A stretch of 64,000 bases of DNA from Panax quinquefolius (lineage: Eukaryota > Streptophyta > Magnoliopsida > Apiales > Araliaceae), in assembly GCA_020205615.1 (NCBI GenBank), contig JAINUW010000762.1, positions 124,001-188,000 on the forward strand. Reading direction: 5' to 3'. The notes beneath the pieces were generated by a model that saw nothing but the letters and a program-made list of their open reading frames with translations, searched no databases and was not told the DNA's origin. Made by a program: the position numbers and the translations under genes. This document shows, piece after piece, positions 1 through 12,037 of this stretch. Each line of letters starts with the position of its first letter. Within the stretch, counting starts at the first letter, position 1.

Positions 1-280
1 TTTGTTCCATTTTTCTCATAAGGCGAGAATATAGCGAAAGATGCAGTGGGGTATGGAATGAAGGTTTTAGAAAGGATTGTTTAGTAGTCCTCACCATTTT
101 GTAAAATAATGTATCAATAAATGTGATGAGGATTTATTTGAGTATAGATATATTGCCAGAAGATAATATTTGTATTCAAACTCACAGCTTTCTTGTTGTA
201 ATAATAAAGTTGTAGTTGTTTTGCATCTACGTGTATTGACAACTCGAATAGGTGATGTATACCTATTTTGGGGCGTCACA
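1..280 (+). mobile_element. 3' end of a long Ty3/Gypsy LTR (solo or 3' LTR, cut by window edge)
   Basis: This stretch closely matches 60604-60892, the end of the 5' LTR of element C, including the shared run from the pyrimidine-rich start through the final GTGATGTATACC...GGCG.CACA. It ends in CA at 280. No tRNA-primer site follows, so it is a 3' LTR or a solo LTR in plus orientation rather than a 5' LTR. The body lies left of the window. Confidence 0.85.
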
Positions 281-2087
281 AATCCCCCATTGGATCGATC
301 TAGGTCTTATAAGTTAAAAAGGAAATAATAAGATAAGCTGGGCTCAAAGACTTCCATGGTTTCTTGATAAAGGCCCAATAGATTAATTAAAAAAAGAAGT
401 TTCAATTCACCCTACCAACGGAGAGAAAAATATCATGACCCAACAATTATTTTTGTAGAATTCCATCTTACACATACAAATTGGTGATGGTAAGCTACAT
501 CACAAAAGTGACAAATTAGTTTTCCAAAAAGAAAAGAAAAGAATTAAGGAAAGTGAATGAGTACTTTTATCTATTATATATTTATATATAACATGTTTGT
601 GTGAATATGTTGATAAGTACTATTAATTATATATATATTTTTTGTTGTGAATATGTATAAGTAGTATATATAGAGAAAAAAAATATGCACTTGCATGAAT
701 TTAAAATGTAAATAATTAAATTTTTTTATTCAATTTATATTATTAAAATTGTGAAGTTATATATTAATGAAGTTGAAAGTTGTTATAATTAATTTTGGAT
801 TTTTATACCTAATAAGAAAGGGGAAAATGGAAGAGAAACAACTAATATGGTAGTGAGAGAAAGTGAATGGAATAAAAATAAAATTTAATAATATCAATTA
901 ATTGAGGAGTGAATAAATTCTTGACTTATTATATGCTAGTATTGATTCCTTTGGGAAATGGATACATGGGTGTGTTAAAAAAGATAACTAAATTATAATC
1001 TATTATACAAAAAGAGTCTCATTTGATTGTGATAATTTATAATATTTAAAAGTTGATGTGAATTTATTTGAATATAATTAAAATTTAATAAATAATATTA
1101 TAAACCATTCAAAAAATAATACTAATTTAGAAAATTGTTAATCTAAAAATTTAAATAAATTCAATTCACAATTTAAATATTAGGATTTCACAAACTAATT
1201 AACTAAAACTGATTTTAAATGAGACTCTCTTAGACCTATTGCTTTACGAGAGAGGCAGGCCTGAGATACCAACTATGCGAAGTTCAATTGGTATATATTA
1301 TGAACTGATTTTATATACACACCACAATATTTGTTTATTTGTTTTCCAAAGGTCCTTTGTAGTCAGTTGTGTGTGAATAAAAAATAGAAATCTTTATATA
1401 GCAAATGTGAAATCCCCCATCTTCTTCTTCTGCCAGAGGGGAGGGGGATAATATGTCTGCCTCCTCAATTATGACACAATTATTATTTCAGTTCTTCTAC
1501 GGCGACCGGTGGGTACCGGCACAATTTTTTTTTCCTGAACAATTAATGTGATTTATTAAAACTGAAATTTTTATAAAATTCAGTTATATGTAAAAAACAA
1601 GATTGTATAATCTGTGTAACTCTATTTTTTCATGTATCTAAATGATACATAAATTATTAAATTTTATAAAAATTTTAATTTTAATAAATCACATTAATTA
1701 TTTAAAAATTTCAAAAAAAAATTATCAGTCGCAATAACGGTCCCCAAAATCCGATCCCAACACTTATTATCACTATTATTTATTTATTTTTTGGCATATA
1801 AGGTAGAGGTTGGTCCCGATATGAGAACTATGCGTTTACTCAATATTAGTCCCCCGTACCGACAACGTATATATTTTATTTTATACAAAAGAGATGTCAG
1901 CCAACCCAACGACCTTGTAAACAATTGATGATAGTGAAATCTGCTTGCGCTAGCTGCTATCATGTGAGTATTAATTATTATTTATTATAATAAAGATAGA
2001 GAAAGATGATTGCTCAGGTATGGAAAGCTTATTAATAATAATAATTTATGAGTTTTGAGTTCGCGAACGTCAAACCTAATCCAACTT

Positions 2088-2135
<48 letters not shown>

Positions 2136-2311
2136 AAAATGATGTATAATCACAGAAAACATACCAATATACAAGAACGATTTTTTTGATTTATGATGAT
2201 AGAAAGTCGTCGCCATATCTATTATTATGATTACAACGACGGGTGAACCGTCGCTTATAGTCCAAAAAATCATCGTTATAAATCAATCGCCTTAATTATC
2301 TGCGGTATTAT

Positions 2312-2346
<35 letters not shown>

Positions 2347-2640
2347 TTCTAGTTCATTCTAAAATAGCATAGTATATCAGCATCCCTTCCCAAGCTATAA
2401 ATGGTTTAAAAAATTAATATCATACTAAGAATATACATACCTAGCTCTCTATAATTCTATCTCAGATGCATATTTGTACCTAAACATGGGAGCGTGTGAA
2501 AACTTAATACAGACAAAAACTTATTCAAACTATTTAGCAAAACAAAAAAAAAATTGAGTGGTAATTGGAGGCATGTGAAAACTTAAAATTGTGTCTATTT
2601 TTGTAATGAAAATAGTATCAATCAAATCAGGATGAGTGGT
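281..2640. other. AT-rich intergenic region
   Basis: No convincing exon was found on either strand. The region holds poly-A/T runs and two (TA)n tracts (about 2093-2131 and 2312-2342). The segment 2190-2275 has short GACGG/CCGTC motifs like the subterminal repeats of CACTA elements, but no terminal inverted repeats were found. It is the upstream flank of the RNase gene. Confidence 0.6.
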
Positions 2641-2688
2641 TGGAGACATATCCTAACATTATTCTGTTCATATCATACCATATTTGCC

Positions 2689-2696
2689 TATATATA
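2689..2696 (+). promoter_or_regulatory. TATA box of the RNase T2 gene
   Basis: TATATATA lies 71 bases upstream of the ATG at 2767. It is followed by a CT-rich leader (CTCCTCCTCCTCC) ending in a GAGAGAG run just before the start codon. Spacing fits a plant core promoter with a leader of about 45 bases. Confidence 0.5.
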
Positions 2697-2766
2697 CGTC
2701 AGCTATCAACACCATTATTATCCAATCCTCCTCCTCCTCCTCCTCGTTTCAGACATCTAGAGAGAG

Positions 2767-2999
2767 ATGGAGTCGAAGAAGGGTGCAATCTTGCTCTTGA
2801 CAGTACAATGTCTAACACTTGTTTGTGTTTGTCAAGATTTTGATTTCTTCTACTTTGTTCAACAGGTAACTAATTTTATATTAATTGCAGTGCGTACTGT
2901 GCTTGCATGCTGTAGCTGCATCATATATATATATATATACACACACACACCCTTTTGATGATCCATCAATTCACTCATTATTTTAATTTTCATTTGAAT

Positions 3000-3032
<33 letters not shown>

Positions 3033-3331
3033 GTAAGTAGTATGATAATTGTATAATGATTTCCTTCCTTCCTTCATCAATTGTTTGCATGTTTTGGAAA
3101 TGTAAACTAATAGTAATTAGTTTTGATGGACGAATAGTGGCCAGGATCATACTGCGATACAAAGCAAAGTTGTTGTTATCCAAATACAGGGAAGCCAGAT
3201 TCAGATTTTAGCATTCATGGGCTGTGGCCTAATTACAACGACGGCTCTTACCCCTCCAACTGCGACCCCGATTCCCCGTTCGATGCATCCCAGGTTTAGT
3301 ATGCTAGCTGTGAACTAATGACAGGCATGAT

Positions 3332-3381
<50 letters not shown>

Positions 3382-4288
3382 AAGTTAAATATCCTCATAC
3401 ACTGTTAAAATATCAATTAAAAAATTTGTAGTTGTGACGTGATAGATGTTGAATTACCTAATGATATTGATAAATTAGGAGTTTCATTTCATTTTATACT
3501 CTAATATATCTTTAATTTTAGAATGAATAATTAAGAAAAAGTGTCTTGGCTCGTCTTTTGAGTACAAAACTATAATAAAATTGAATTAGTCTTTTGATGT
3601 ATGTGTATATGATATATATAATGATACCCTAAAGCTGGATTGCCGTTTGTATAAAATGTGCATTAAAGTATTTAATTGGGAATATATATATATATATATA
3701 TATATATTATTAGAGTTGCTAGGCTTGAGCCGAGATTTAATAAGTTTGGCTGTGATATATAGATTTCAGATCTCACAAACAATATGAGAAAGGATTGGCC
3801 ATCCCTTGCCTGCCCAAGTAGTAACGGCTTAAAATTCTGGGCACATGAGTGGGAAAAACATGGAACTTGCTCAGAGTCTGTTCTTGATCAGCACGACTAT
3901 TTCGCATCAGCTCTCACCCTCAAAAACCAAGTAGACCTCCTCCAAATCCTTACAACTGCCGGTAATTAATTATTTATTTACCCGTACGTATATATTATTA
4001 TTATCAATCTTTTGGGTGGTGCTAACAAGGAAAAAATTGATATATATGGGTAAAAAATTTACAGGAATCCGTCCAGATGGTGAATCTTACAGTTTAGAGA
4101 GCATTAAGAAGGCAATTAAAGGAGGAAGCGGGTTTACCCCATATATAGAATGCAATGTGGATGGATCGGGTAATAGTCAATTGTACCAGATTTACCTTTG
4201 TGTGGATACTTCTGGCTCCAACCTCATCGAGTGCCCGGTACTACCACATGGGAAATGTGGTTCCAAAATCGAGTTTCCTTCCTTTTAA
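2767..4288 (+). CDS. S-like ribonuclease T2 (secreted)
   Basis: Secreted endoribonuclease that cleaves RNA through 2',3'-cyclic phosphates. Four exons fit in phase: 2767-2865, 3138-3293, 3763-3961 and 4065-4288, giving 225 residues, the usual length of plant RNase T2. The N-terminus (MESKKGAILLLTVQCLTLV) is a signal peptide. Active-site block CAS I is FSIHGLWPNY (His60) and CAS II is KFWAHEWEKHGTC (His113, Glu114, His118); the catalytic histidines and glutamate are all present. Cysteines for the conserved disulfides are kept, including the C-terminal CPVLPHGKC. The protein resembles RNS1/RNase LE-type S-like enzymes, which act in phosphate remobilisation, senescence and wounding; that role is family knowledge. 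Introns 1-3 contain (TA)n tracts. An S-RNase for self-incompatibility is less likely because no hypervariable region is evident. Confidence 0.93.
2999..3027. repeat. (TA)n microsatellite in RNase intron 1
   Basis: A dinucleotide TA run inside the first intron. Similar runs occur in intron 2 at about 3335-3377 and 3684-3707. All three would be length-variable. Confidence 0.8.
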
Positions 4289-5076
4289 AGATTTATGTAC
4301 GTAATTTAAGGGCCGGGGTTAATTAAGAAAGCTAATTAAGTGGAGCACCTCTTCTAATCAACAATCATTCTCTTTCCTTATAATCATTATTATTTGGATT
4401 AATATGATTTATGCATGATGTCCATCTTGTAATGGTTTGATGAATTTGTAATGTTAAAAGCATTATTTGCATGGGGACATGCATACATATTCTATTTGTA
4501 TCCATCCCCCATGCACTATTATACTATCAAATTATATCTAAATATCTACTATGTAACTTAATCAAAATACTTTTAAATTTATAAATATTAGAAATATATA
4601 TTTATTTTATGTTCGATAAAAAAATTGTTAATTTAAAAATAATAATATAATTATTATGACATTATGTCATTATATACCAAGATCAATAAAAATATTACTC
4701 CAAAATTATAGATTTACATTTAAAGTTATTTAGTTTTAATGCAAACAAATATATATAACAATTGTAAACTAACTATAAAATACTACTACTAATTATCATA
4801 TTTGTTGTTTCTAAAACTTGAACTAAATATATCAATTTTAAGTTTTAGAATATCACAAATTGATTTTAAAAAGTCAAAATATATTTTTAATTTTGAAAAA
4901 GAGGTAGTAATAGAGTAAAAACATAATTTTCAATTAATCTAGAAAAACAGTGTCTAACCTGATTATCCCTTGTTTTTTTTTTGTCATTACTAACATTTTC
5001 CAAAAAAAATTCAAACAAACTTGTAAAAACTATATTAGAAAATTTATAAATATTAATCACTATTTTCGTTTTTTGC
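4289..5076. other. Intergenic, 3' flank of RNase and upstream flank of the galactosyltransferase
   Basis: Strongly AT-rich. The first 200 bases probably hold the RNase 3' UTR and polyadenylation signals. No exon-like sequence was seen. Confidence 0.55.
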
Positions 5077-5117
5077 GGGGGCGGGGGCGGGGGCGGGGGC
5101 GGGGGTGGGGACGGGGC
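5077..5117 (+). repeat. G-rich hexamer repeat (GGGGGC)n with G-quadruplex potential
   Basis: About five copies of GGGGGC followed by GGGGGTGGGGACGGGG, in otherwise AT-rich DNA. At least six runs of four or more G lie on one strand. A TATA-like TTTTATAG follows at about 5118-5125, so the tract sits just upstream of the likely transcription start of the galactosyltransferase gene. Confidence 0.85.
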
Positions 5118-6501
5118 TTTTATAGCGTAGACTTGAAAGTCCAGTCGACGAGAAACACTAAATCATCTCCTCATTTTCTCTCCCTCGTTTTTTCCCTTTC
5201 TCTGGCAGTCAGTCGGCATTCATTCACACTTGAATATGATATGTGCATATCTTCTCTCTCCTGCATTTCAATCTCTCTGGTGTATGTATGTGTTTGCTGA
5301 CTGCTGTATATGGTGGTGTGAATAATTTTCTGGAATAACTTCAATGGTTACTTTAATTATTTAATTGATAATTAGGTTCAGAAGCGGTATATGTTAAGAT
5401 GTGCAGAGTTTAGGTGGAATGATGGAATTATATGTCTTTTTGAAGGCATATAAGTTAAATTTTCTGGTAACAAGCTTAATTTTGCGAAATAGGTATTATT
5501 TTTTTGCTTTGAAGTTTGAATGTGCCATTTAGACCGAGCTTATTTCTCCCCCAGCACTGTGACGATCTAACTTTTACTTGGTCTTCTATTTGACGTAGTC
5601 TTCATTGAATATAATATCGTGTTGAAAAATGGGAAATTTGCTTGCTGCTCAAAATTTGACAGTAGGAATATTTGAATTTCCTTTTTAGATGTACATACCC
5701 CCTGAATTTAGTTGGAGCTATCTGGAAAAAACTTAGAAAAAGACAAATTAAAGTTGTATAACTTATTTGTTACTCAAACTCCATTTGATATCGTTCTTCT
5801 TTCCTCCATATATTTATTGCTCAAATTCCATACTTTTCTTCTGGTTGTATCCAGAGGCAGAGATCTAGAAAAACAATTCATTGTCAATTATATCATAGTA
5901 CTTTCCTCAATTACCTATTATTAAATATGCTACCTAAAACCTCGCACTAACATTTTGGAACATATTTTTAGTTAAAGCGTCAATCCCATGGTTTTTACCC
6001 CTTACAAGTGTTTTGGTCCATCATTGTTGTGTATCACCTAAATTTTCATATATTTGCTGTTTAAAAATTTGACATCTGCTTATGGGATTCACTTGCAAGT
6101 TGGTGTTTAAAGATTAATCACATCTGAAAGTACGGCTTCAGCATCATAAGTCTCGTCTCAGATACTTCATGAGAGAATTCTACTAGTTTCCCTTCTTATT
6201 TTATGATTCTATAAATTTGGGTTGTTACACAAGGACATGCTTACAAGACGAACACTGGCTCTGCTCAAAAAGCAGACGGGAAATTGGAAGGCACCGTACT
6301 TTCAATACACCTCCTGATCTTTTTCCAACTGGGCTTATTATCAGGTGCTTTTCTCATCGAAAACTTAACTACTTATTCGCAACTTATTTTACTATTTTCA
6401 CCATTAATAGCTCTAATCTGAGGACTTGCCTTTCCAGAAACTCAGAAAAATTTGTGAAATTAAGATTAAGAAGTTTTGATTCGCATTTGTTCTGAGCAGA
6501 A
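5118..6501 (+). promoter_or_regulatory. 5' leader and leader intron(s) of the galactosyltransferase gene
   Basis: A pyrimidine-rich stretch at 5160-5290 (CTCTCTCC motifs) looks like a 5' UTR exon. The first coding exon is preceded by a good acceptor (TTGTTCTGAGCAG, ending 6499), two bases before the ATG. The gene therefore has at least one intron in its leader. The donor could not be fixed. Confidence 0.45.
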
Positions 6502-9500
6502 ATGAAGAAATGGTATGTGGGTGTTCTATTTGCATCTGTTTTGATGGTATCGGTTTTAGGGTATTGTGTCATGAAAAATCCTGTTCGGGAAAGTTATCAT
6601 GCAAGTCCCTTATACTTCAACACAACAAATCCTCTTGAATGGATAAGTTCTGCAGTTCCACCAGCTGTTCATAGTCACGTGATATTGGCAGAAACTGCTG
6701 TATTGAACCTCTTTGCTCCGTGGAACACTTCCAAGGAAGATCAACAATCTCTGCATACATGGAACCGTCTGAAATACTTGATTAGTCATGAGCATGGTTT
6801 ACCCAATGCAGTAGATGCTATCAAAGAAGGTGGCATTGCTTGGAATAGCCTTATGACTTTGGTTGAAGAGGAAAGACTTGATGGAAATGAAAATTCAAGT
6901 AAGAGAGCAAAAGAGGGACAATGTCCCCATTTCCTTACTAAAATGAATGCCAGAGAATTTGATAATACTAGTTTTAAGTTACAGGTTCCGTGTGGATTGA
7001 CACAAGGTTCTTCAATTACAATAATTGGCATTCCGGGTGGACTTCTTGGTATTTTTCGAATTGACTTATCTAGCGAACCACTTCCCGGGGAGCCAGATAC
7101 GCCTGTAATTTTGCATTACAATGTTAGGCTCCACGGTGATAAAATAACCGAGGATCCCGTAATTGTTCAAAATACCTGGACAGTTGCTCACAACTGGGGT
7201 GAAGAGGAGCGTTACCCATCTCCTGCTCCTGATAAGAATAAGAAAGGTACTATTTTCTTCTAGTTGAAACTGCTTGCATTTTTTTCTTGTAGTAATACAT
7301 CATCATTTTCCTTCGAGTTTTCTCATCTTGTTTGTGTGCATTGTTCTTATAGTTGAAGAAGTATATTTTGTTTCGCTTCGTTTACTTTTTATTCTTAGTT
7401 AGACAACTTTACTTTTGTTTAAAATGTCAGTTGATGAACTTGACCAGTGCAATGAGATGGTGGGGAAAGATGATACGCAGGTTCTTAGTAGGCATATGAA
7501 TCAATCAAGGAAGATTTCTATGGTTCAGGAAGGATCTATAGCAAGGAAATATTTTCCATTTAAACAAGGTTATCTATTGGTTGCAACACTCAGAGTTGGA
7601 TCAGAGGGGATCCAAATGACAGTTGATGGAAAGCACATAACATCCTTTGCTGTTCGTGAGGTAATCTCTCTCTCTCTCAAAAGTTGCTTCATACTTTCCT
7701 CAAGGATATATTACTTTGAAGTTTTTATAATTTTGGCTAATATTCTGTTCAGACTTTGGAGCCGTGGCTTGTTAGTGAAGTAAGGATTTCAGGAGACTTG
7801 AAATTAGCATCTGTAGTGGCCAGTGGTTTACCCAGTTCTGAGGATTTAGAGCATATAATTGACTTGGAAGCACTTAAATCAGCTCCACTCCCTCATCAGA
7901 AACAGTTAAATCTCTTCATTGGTGTGTTCTCAACTGCGAACAACTTCAAGCGGCGGATGGCTGTTCGACGAACGTGGATGCAGTATGCTGCCATACAGTC
8001 AGGAGAAGTTGCGGTGCGTTTTTTTGTTGGTTTGGTGAGTGCTGCATATGGATTTTTTATGTTTGTTATGTATTTTTACACACTAAAGTATGACATTGCA
8101 TACTTAAACAGCTATGATCCCACCAATGTAAGAACTCAAGTTCAGTGTTCATTGTACTTGCATCTGAAAATGTTTGTAACCATTATTTTTTTGTTGAAAA
8201 ATGTCAATTCTTGATAAGGCTAGTATTAGTGTGTCATCAAATAACAACCCAAAATTTGATCTTAGAATCTTGCACTACCATGATCTTATATGTTATTCTC
8301 TGAATCACTTCAATCTCGATTATAGCATAAAAATCAGATGGTGAATGAGGAGCTCTGGCACGAGGCACAAACCTACGGAGATATACAGCTTATGCCTTTT
8401 GTCGACTATTACAACCTTATCACATGGAAGACAATAGCCATCTGCATCTATGGGGTAAAGTCTAGTCCTGTCCTTTATTCTAGAAAAACTTTCTGCCTTA
8501 ATGACCTCATTCTTTCAACAGACACAAGTTGTTTCAGCAAAGTATATTATGAAGACAGATGTTGATGCATTTGTTCGTGTTGATGAAGTGGTGACTTCTT
8601 TAAATGGACTCAATATGAGTCATGGGTTGCTTTATGGTCTCATAAATTCAGATTCTCGACCTCATAGGAACCCTGATAGCAAGTGGTATATTAGCCCCGA
8701 GGTATCTCTCATCTCTTCATCTCCTTCTTTAATGGTTTGAATTTACTATGTAAAAGTGAAACATTTTCTATTTGAATGTGCTACCTGACTTTTGTACTGA
8801 AACTTTTCTGGTTTGTCGTTGTATTTGACTGCAATTGCAACTGGGAATCAAGAACCAAATATCACAAACAATACTCCATTTTAATATCAGAATTGAAATA
8901 ATGAGAAAGATATTCATGTGCCATGTCCTCTTCTCAAACATAAAAATGTGCATTTCAGATTATTAAGAATATGTGACTCGTTATGTAATCAAGAACATTG
9001 TTGTTGCTGTTAATATGGCTAAAGACTAATTTGGGGTCTATAAGAAATTACATAAAATTGTTGTTTGAAGAATTCAAGTCCAGAAATTTTCACTTGTAAT
9101 TTTCTTTCATAACCAACTTGATATGTAGCTTGGATAAACAATATATACAGCTACAGCCGAAGGAGTTGCTGAATAATTCCTGATTGAAAAATCTGAAATG
9201 GTCAGGACTACCCTCTCTTCCAGGCTTATATGCATAAACTGAATAGGATTAAGCAGCATTTAATCCCTCCATCCAGGAACAAGAGTCCTTACCCTGCTTA
9301 TTTCTCATATATGCTGCTAAGCTCTCTCCCTGTTTTCTCCAGGAGTGGTCTGAAGACACTTACCCACCTTGGGCACATGGTCCTGGTTATGTTGTGTCTA
9401 GTGACATAGCAACGACAATCTACAAGAGACACAAAATAGGCAGCCTTAAGGTATAAAGAGAAGATGTGCTTGCTTCTATAATTACTCCCTCCGTTCCTTA

Positions 9501-10119
9501 ATATAAGTCGTTTTAGAGAAATATTTTTGTTCTTAAATATAAGTCGTTTGAGAATTTTAAGTAAACATTAATTGCTTGGTTTCCAATATTACTCCAAGTA
9601 ATAAATATAACTTTAGTTCTCTTAATATTTTTTACCCAATAAATAACATTCTTTTTTTTCAATACAAGGGCAATATAGACAATTGATAGTATATTTAATG
9701 TTTTACAATCATTTCCTTAATACTTGTGCACAACTCTAAAACGACCTATATTAAAGAACGGAGAGAGTATTAATCATGCTGTGTACTTTTAGTACTTGCA
9801 GTGCTTTCCTTGATTTACGTTGATCCCTCTCCATTTCTATTTCACTATTTGACAAAGATCCACCTATTCGCAAACACAGCATAATATAAATCTGAAATCT
9901 ATTCTGCAGATGTTCAAGCTAGAAGATGTTGCAATGGGCATTTGGATTGCAGATATGAAGAAAAAAGGATTAGAAATTACATATGCAAAGGAAGAAAGGA
10001 TCTTTAACGACGGCTGCAAAGATGGTTATGTTATCGCCCACTATCAAGCTCCCAGAGAGCTTCTTTGTCTGTGGCAGAAGCTTCAAGAGGGAAATCGTGC
10101 TACATGTTGTGGGGATTAA
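6502..10119 (+). CDS. Hydroxyproline O-galactosyltransferase, galectin domain + GT31 (GALT3-like)
   Basis: Golgi type II enzyme that adds the first galactose to hydroxyproline in arabinogalactan proteins (function from the Arabidopsis GALT2-6 family). Seven exons join in phase: 6502-7246, 7431-7660, 7753-8034, 8326-8454, 8522-8701, 9343-9450, 9910-10119; 627 residues, the usual family length. Residues 5-25 form a signal anchor. A galectin domain starts near residue 180 (HYNVRL, VQNTW and WGEEERYP motifs). The GT31 domain covers about 383-615, with RRMAVRRTWM, FVGLHKNQ, the DxD motif TDVDAFVRVDE (Asp475, Asp477), GPGYV and the EDVAMG block. The ending of short polar residues after NCH-type conserved CxDGYVIAHYQAPRE is typical. 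The DxD middle residue is Val rather than the commoner Asp. Assignment to the GALT3 branch rests on the N-terminal sequence and is less sure than the family. Confidence 0.9.
9485..9767. mobile_element. Stowaway-like MITE in intron 6 of the galactosyltransferase gene
   Basis: Begins CTCCCTCCGTTCCTTAATATAAG and ends with the inverted CTATATTAAAGAACGGAGAGAG, flanked by TA on both sides (9483-9484 and 9768-9769). TA target duplication and the CTCCCTCCGT terminus are diagnostic of Stowaway (Tc1/mariner) MITEs. No coding capacity. Confidence 0.85.
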
Positions 10120-10711
10120 ACATATGGTAGCATGAAGCTAGTTTTTCCTGGGAAGATACTTCTAACTGACATTTGATTTAATTCAACACACTAAAGAGCA
10201 TAGAGGAAGAGAGTCTCATTGGGAAAAATGAAGGGGGAGGAACAACAGAGCTATTGTTATACAGGAATACATACTGTGGTATGATTAGGTAAATAGTAGT
10301 ACTAATGCATACGAGGAAATCTTAGTTTCTAGGAATATACGAGTTTGTATTATATGTAGAGATTAGAGAGAATTTTTTTGCCTCGTCTCTTATATAATTC
10401 TGTTTTAAAACATGTTTACATTTCCATTACTAGTGATATTGCTAATTTAATTTTGAAACGTGAATCGCTGACTGCTTTTTACGGTCAGGGCGGATCCTTT
10501 CCAAAAATCAAATGCAGCATTAGTTTACGAACATTATTCAATCAATCATCATCGAAGCTGATATGAATCCAAGTTCAAATATACTCGTGACCAAAATTAT
10601 TCCAAATAAATTACTGGAGGGCGCAATAAATAAAAGATAATTACAATACTAGAATTAATAAACAGCACATGACATAACAACTTTGACGAGGCAAAACAAA
10701 CGACCTTGGTT
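10120..10711. other. Convergent 3' flanks of the galactosyltransferase and DMP genes
   Basis: Holds the 3' UTRs of two convergent genes. No further gene was seen. Confidence 0.6.
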
Positions 10712-11368
10712 TCAAGCAGACATACACCCAACACCGAACCGAGTAGTTGGGAAGACAAGAAACAGACCACTACAAACAATTCCCACCATTAAAGGGAAAC
10801 TCTGCATCACTTCATCCATTTCCTTTGCATGTCCCGGAAACAGACAGTTAGTCACCCGATGATCCGAAAACGCAATCGCCACAAAAACCATCACGGACAT
10901 AATGGCATGAACAAAATCATTGAAACCAACTTTATATATCTCATCTTTTGGAACGTCCACTCCACCGGGCTTAAACACTGCTAAACCCCTCGGAGTCACA
11001 AAACCGTAATAGATTTTCCCATCCGGACCGCGAAAACTGTCCATGAAGTGAAAGAAGAAACAAGAGAGCGTGCAAAGGCCCAAAAGAACGTTAATCATCA
11101 GAGCGCTGACTGAGGAGCATTCCCCTTTGCCGTAAACTGATGGGAGTACCATTTCGAATGTAAGAAGGGTCCCGGTTGGGAGGAAGTTCACCAGCATCGA
11201 GGTTTTGGATATAGTTTTTTGAACACCATTTGCCACTGCTCGTCTCTTCCGGCCACCAATTGGAGCCGCATATGGAGCAGCAGCCTGTGGTGAAGAAGGG
11301 TATGTGGATGGGTCATAATGTGGGGGGTTGTATATTTTGATGCCAATTTGATCTTCAGGTTGATCCAT
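10712..11368 (-). CDS. DMP8/9: DUF679 membrane protein, DMP8/DMP9 type
   Basis: Single-exon, 218-residue protein with four predicted membrane segments. The N-terminus (MDQPEDQIGIKIY) is followed by a basic stretch GGRKRRAVANGVQKTISKTS, then the DMP core with LVNFLPTGTLLTFEMVLP, SCFFFHFMDSF, GKIYYGFVTPRGLAVF, NDFVHAIMSV, AFSDHRVTNCLFPG and the exact terminal motif FGVGCMSA. The GVQKT.SKTSMLVNFLPTG block and GVGCMSA end are what I know from Arabidopsis DMP8/DMP9 and maize DMP, as opposed to DMP1-7. Those proteins sit in the sperm-cell plasma membrane and promote gamete fusion; their loss causes maternal haploid induction (established knowledge). Intact frame and all core motifs suggest a working gene. 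Upstream is a TATA box at 11459-11465. Confidence 0.93.
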   Translation of the reverse strand: MDQPEDQIGIKIYNPPHYDPSTYPSSPQAAAPYAAPIGGRKRRAVANGVQKTISKTSMLVNFLPTGTLLTFEMVLPSVYGKGECSSVSALMINVLLGLCTLSCFFFHFMDSFRGPDGKIYYGFVTPRGLAVFKPGGVDVPKDEIYKVGFNDFVHAIMSVMVFVAIAFSDHRVTNCLFPGHAKEMDEVMQSFPLMVGIVCSGLFLVFPTTRFGVGCMSA

Positions 11369-11458
11369 AATTGCAAGGGAAGAGATTCAGAGCAAACAAG
11401 TGGTTGATAAGTATGGATAAATGAATGGAATGAGAAGCAGGCCGTTGGGATTGTTCAA

Positions 11459-11465
11459 TTTTATA
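11459..11465 (-). promoter_or_regulatory. TATA box of the DMP gene
   Basis: TATAAAA on the minus strand, about 91 bases upstream of the ATG at 11368, in the right place for a core promoter with a leader of about 60 bases. Confidence 0.5.
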
Positions 11466-11691
11466 TTGGCTTTGATTTGATAACTACCTGAAAGATTTAA
11501 TTTTAAAACTATAACCGTCAGTAACCGCCAGACTTCCAACAGTTTCCACTTGATACCCTTTCAATTTCAGCGTATCCCATAAGTTTCTGCGCCAAAATTC
11601 TTTTTGACAACTGGCCATGAAAACTTGGTTATGCTTGAAGATAAACTACAATTCCACCTCTAGGGAGTTAGTTACTTCATGCCCCAAAAGG

Positions 11692-11692
<1 letters not shown>

Positions 11693-11749
<57 letters not shown>
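11693..11749. repeat. Compound (CA)n(TA)n microsatellite
   Basis: A CA run followed directly by a TA run between the DMP promoter and the 3' end of the L18 gene. The remainder of 11470-12037 shows no other gene. Confidence 0.9.
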
Positions 11750-12037
11750 GACCCGGCAATGGTGATTCATTCATTGACATACGCTTGAGTTTCCTATAAT
11801 TGAGGGCAGAATCTGCGGTGTTTTGGCTGTGCATCAAAAATAGAAAGCAGATATGAAAGTGAATGCACGCAAACTTCTTTAATTTTTGTAAGGGAAATCC
11901 AAAATCAGTGCCATTTACTATTGTATAAGAATAAGATACAGTGATGCAACGGTACCAAATTCAAAGCAAGTTCACTGCATCAATATCATTGAATTTACTA
12001 TTATATCTACAGGGCTACCATAGAACAAGAGACAGAT

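Noticed and set aside
2076..2273. Minus-strand open frame with a Tyr-Ile repeat tail, and similar frames at 2983, 48979 and 46464
   Set aside because: They are translated (TA)n microsatellites or intron read-through.
4950..5300. 116-codon open frame across the G-rich hexamer repeat
   Set aside because: The GRGRGRGWGRG run is just the GGGGGC repeat translated; the rest is leader DNA of the galactosyltransferase.
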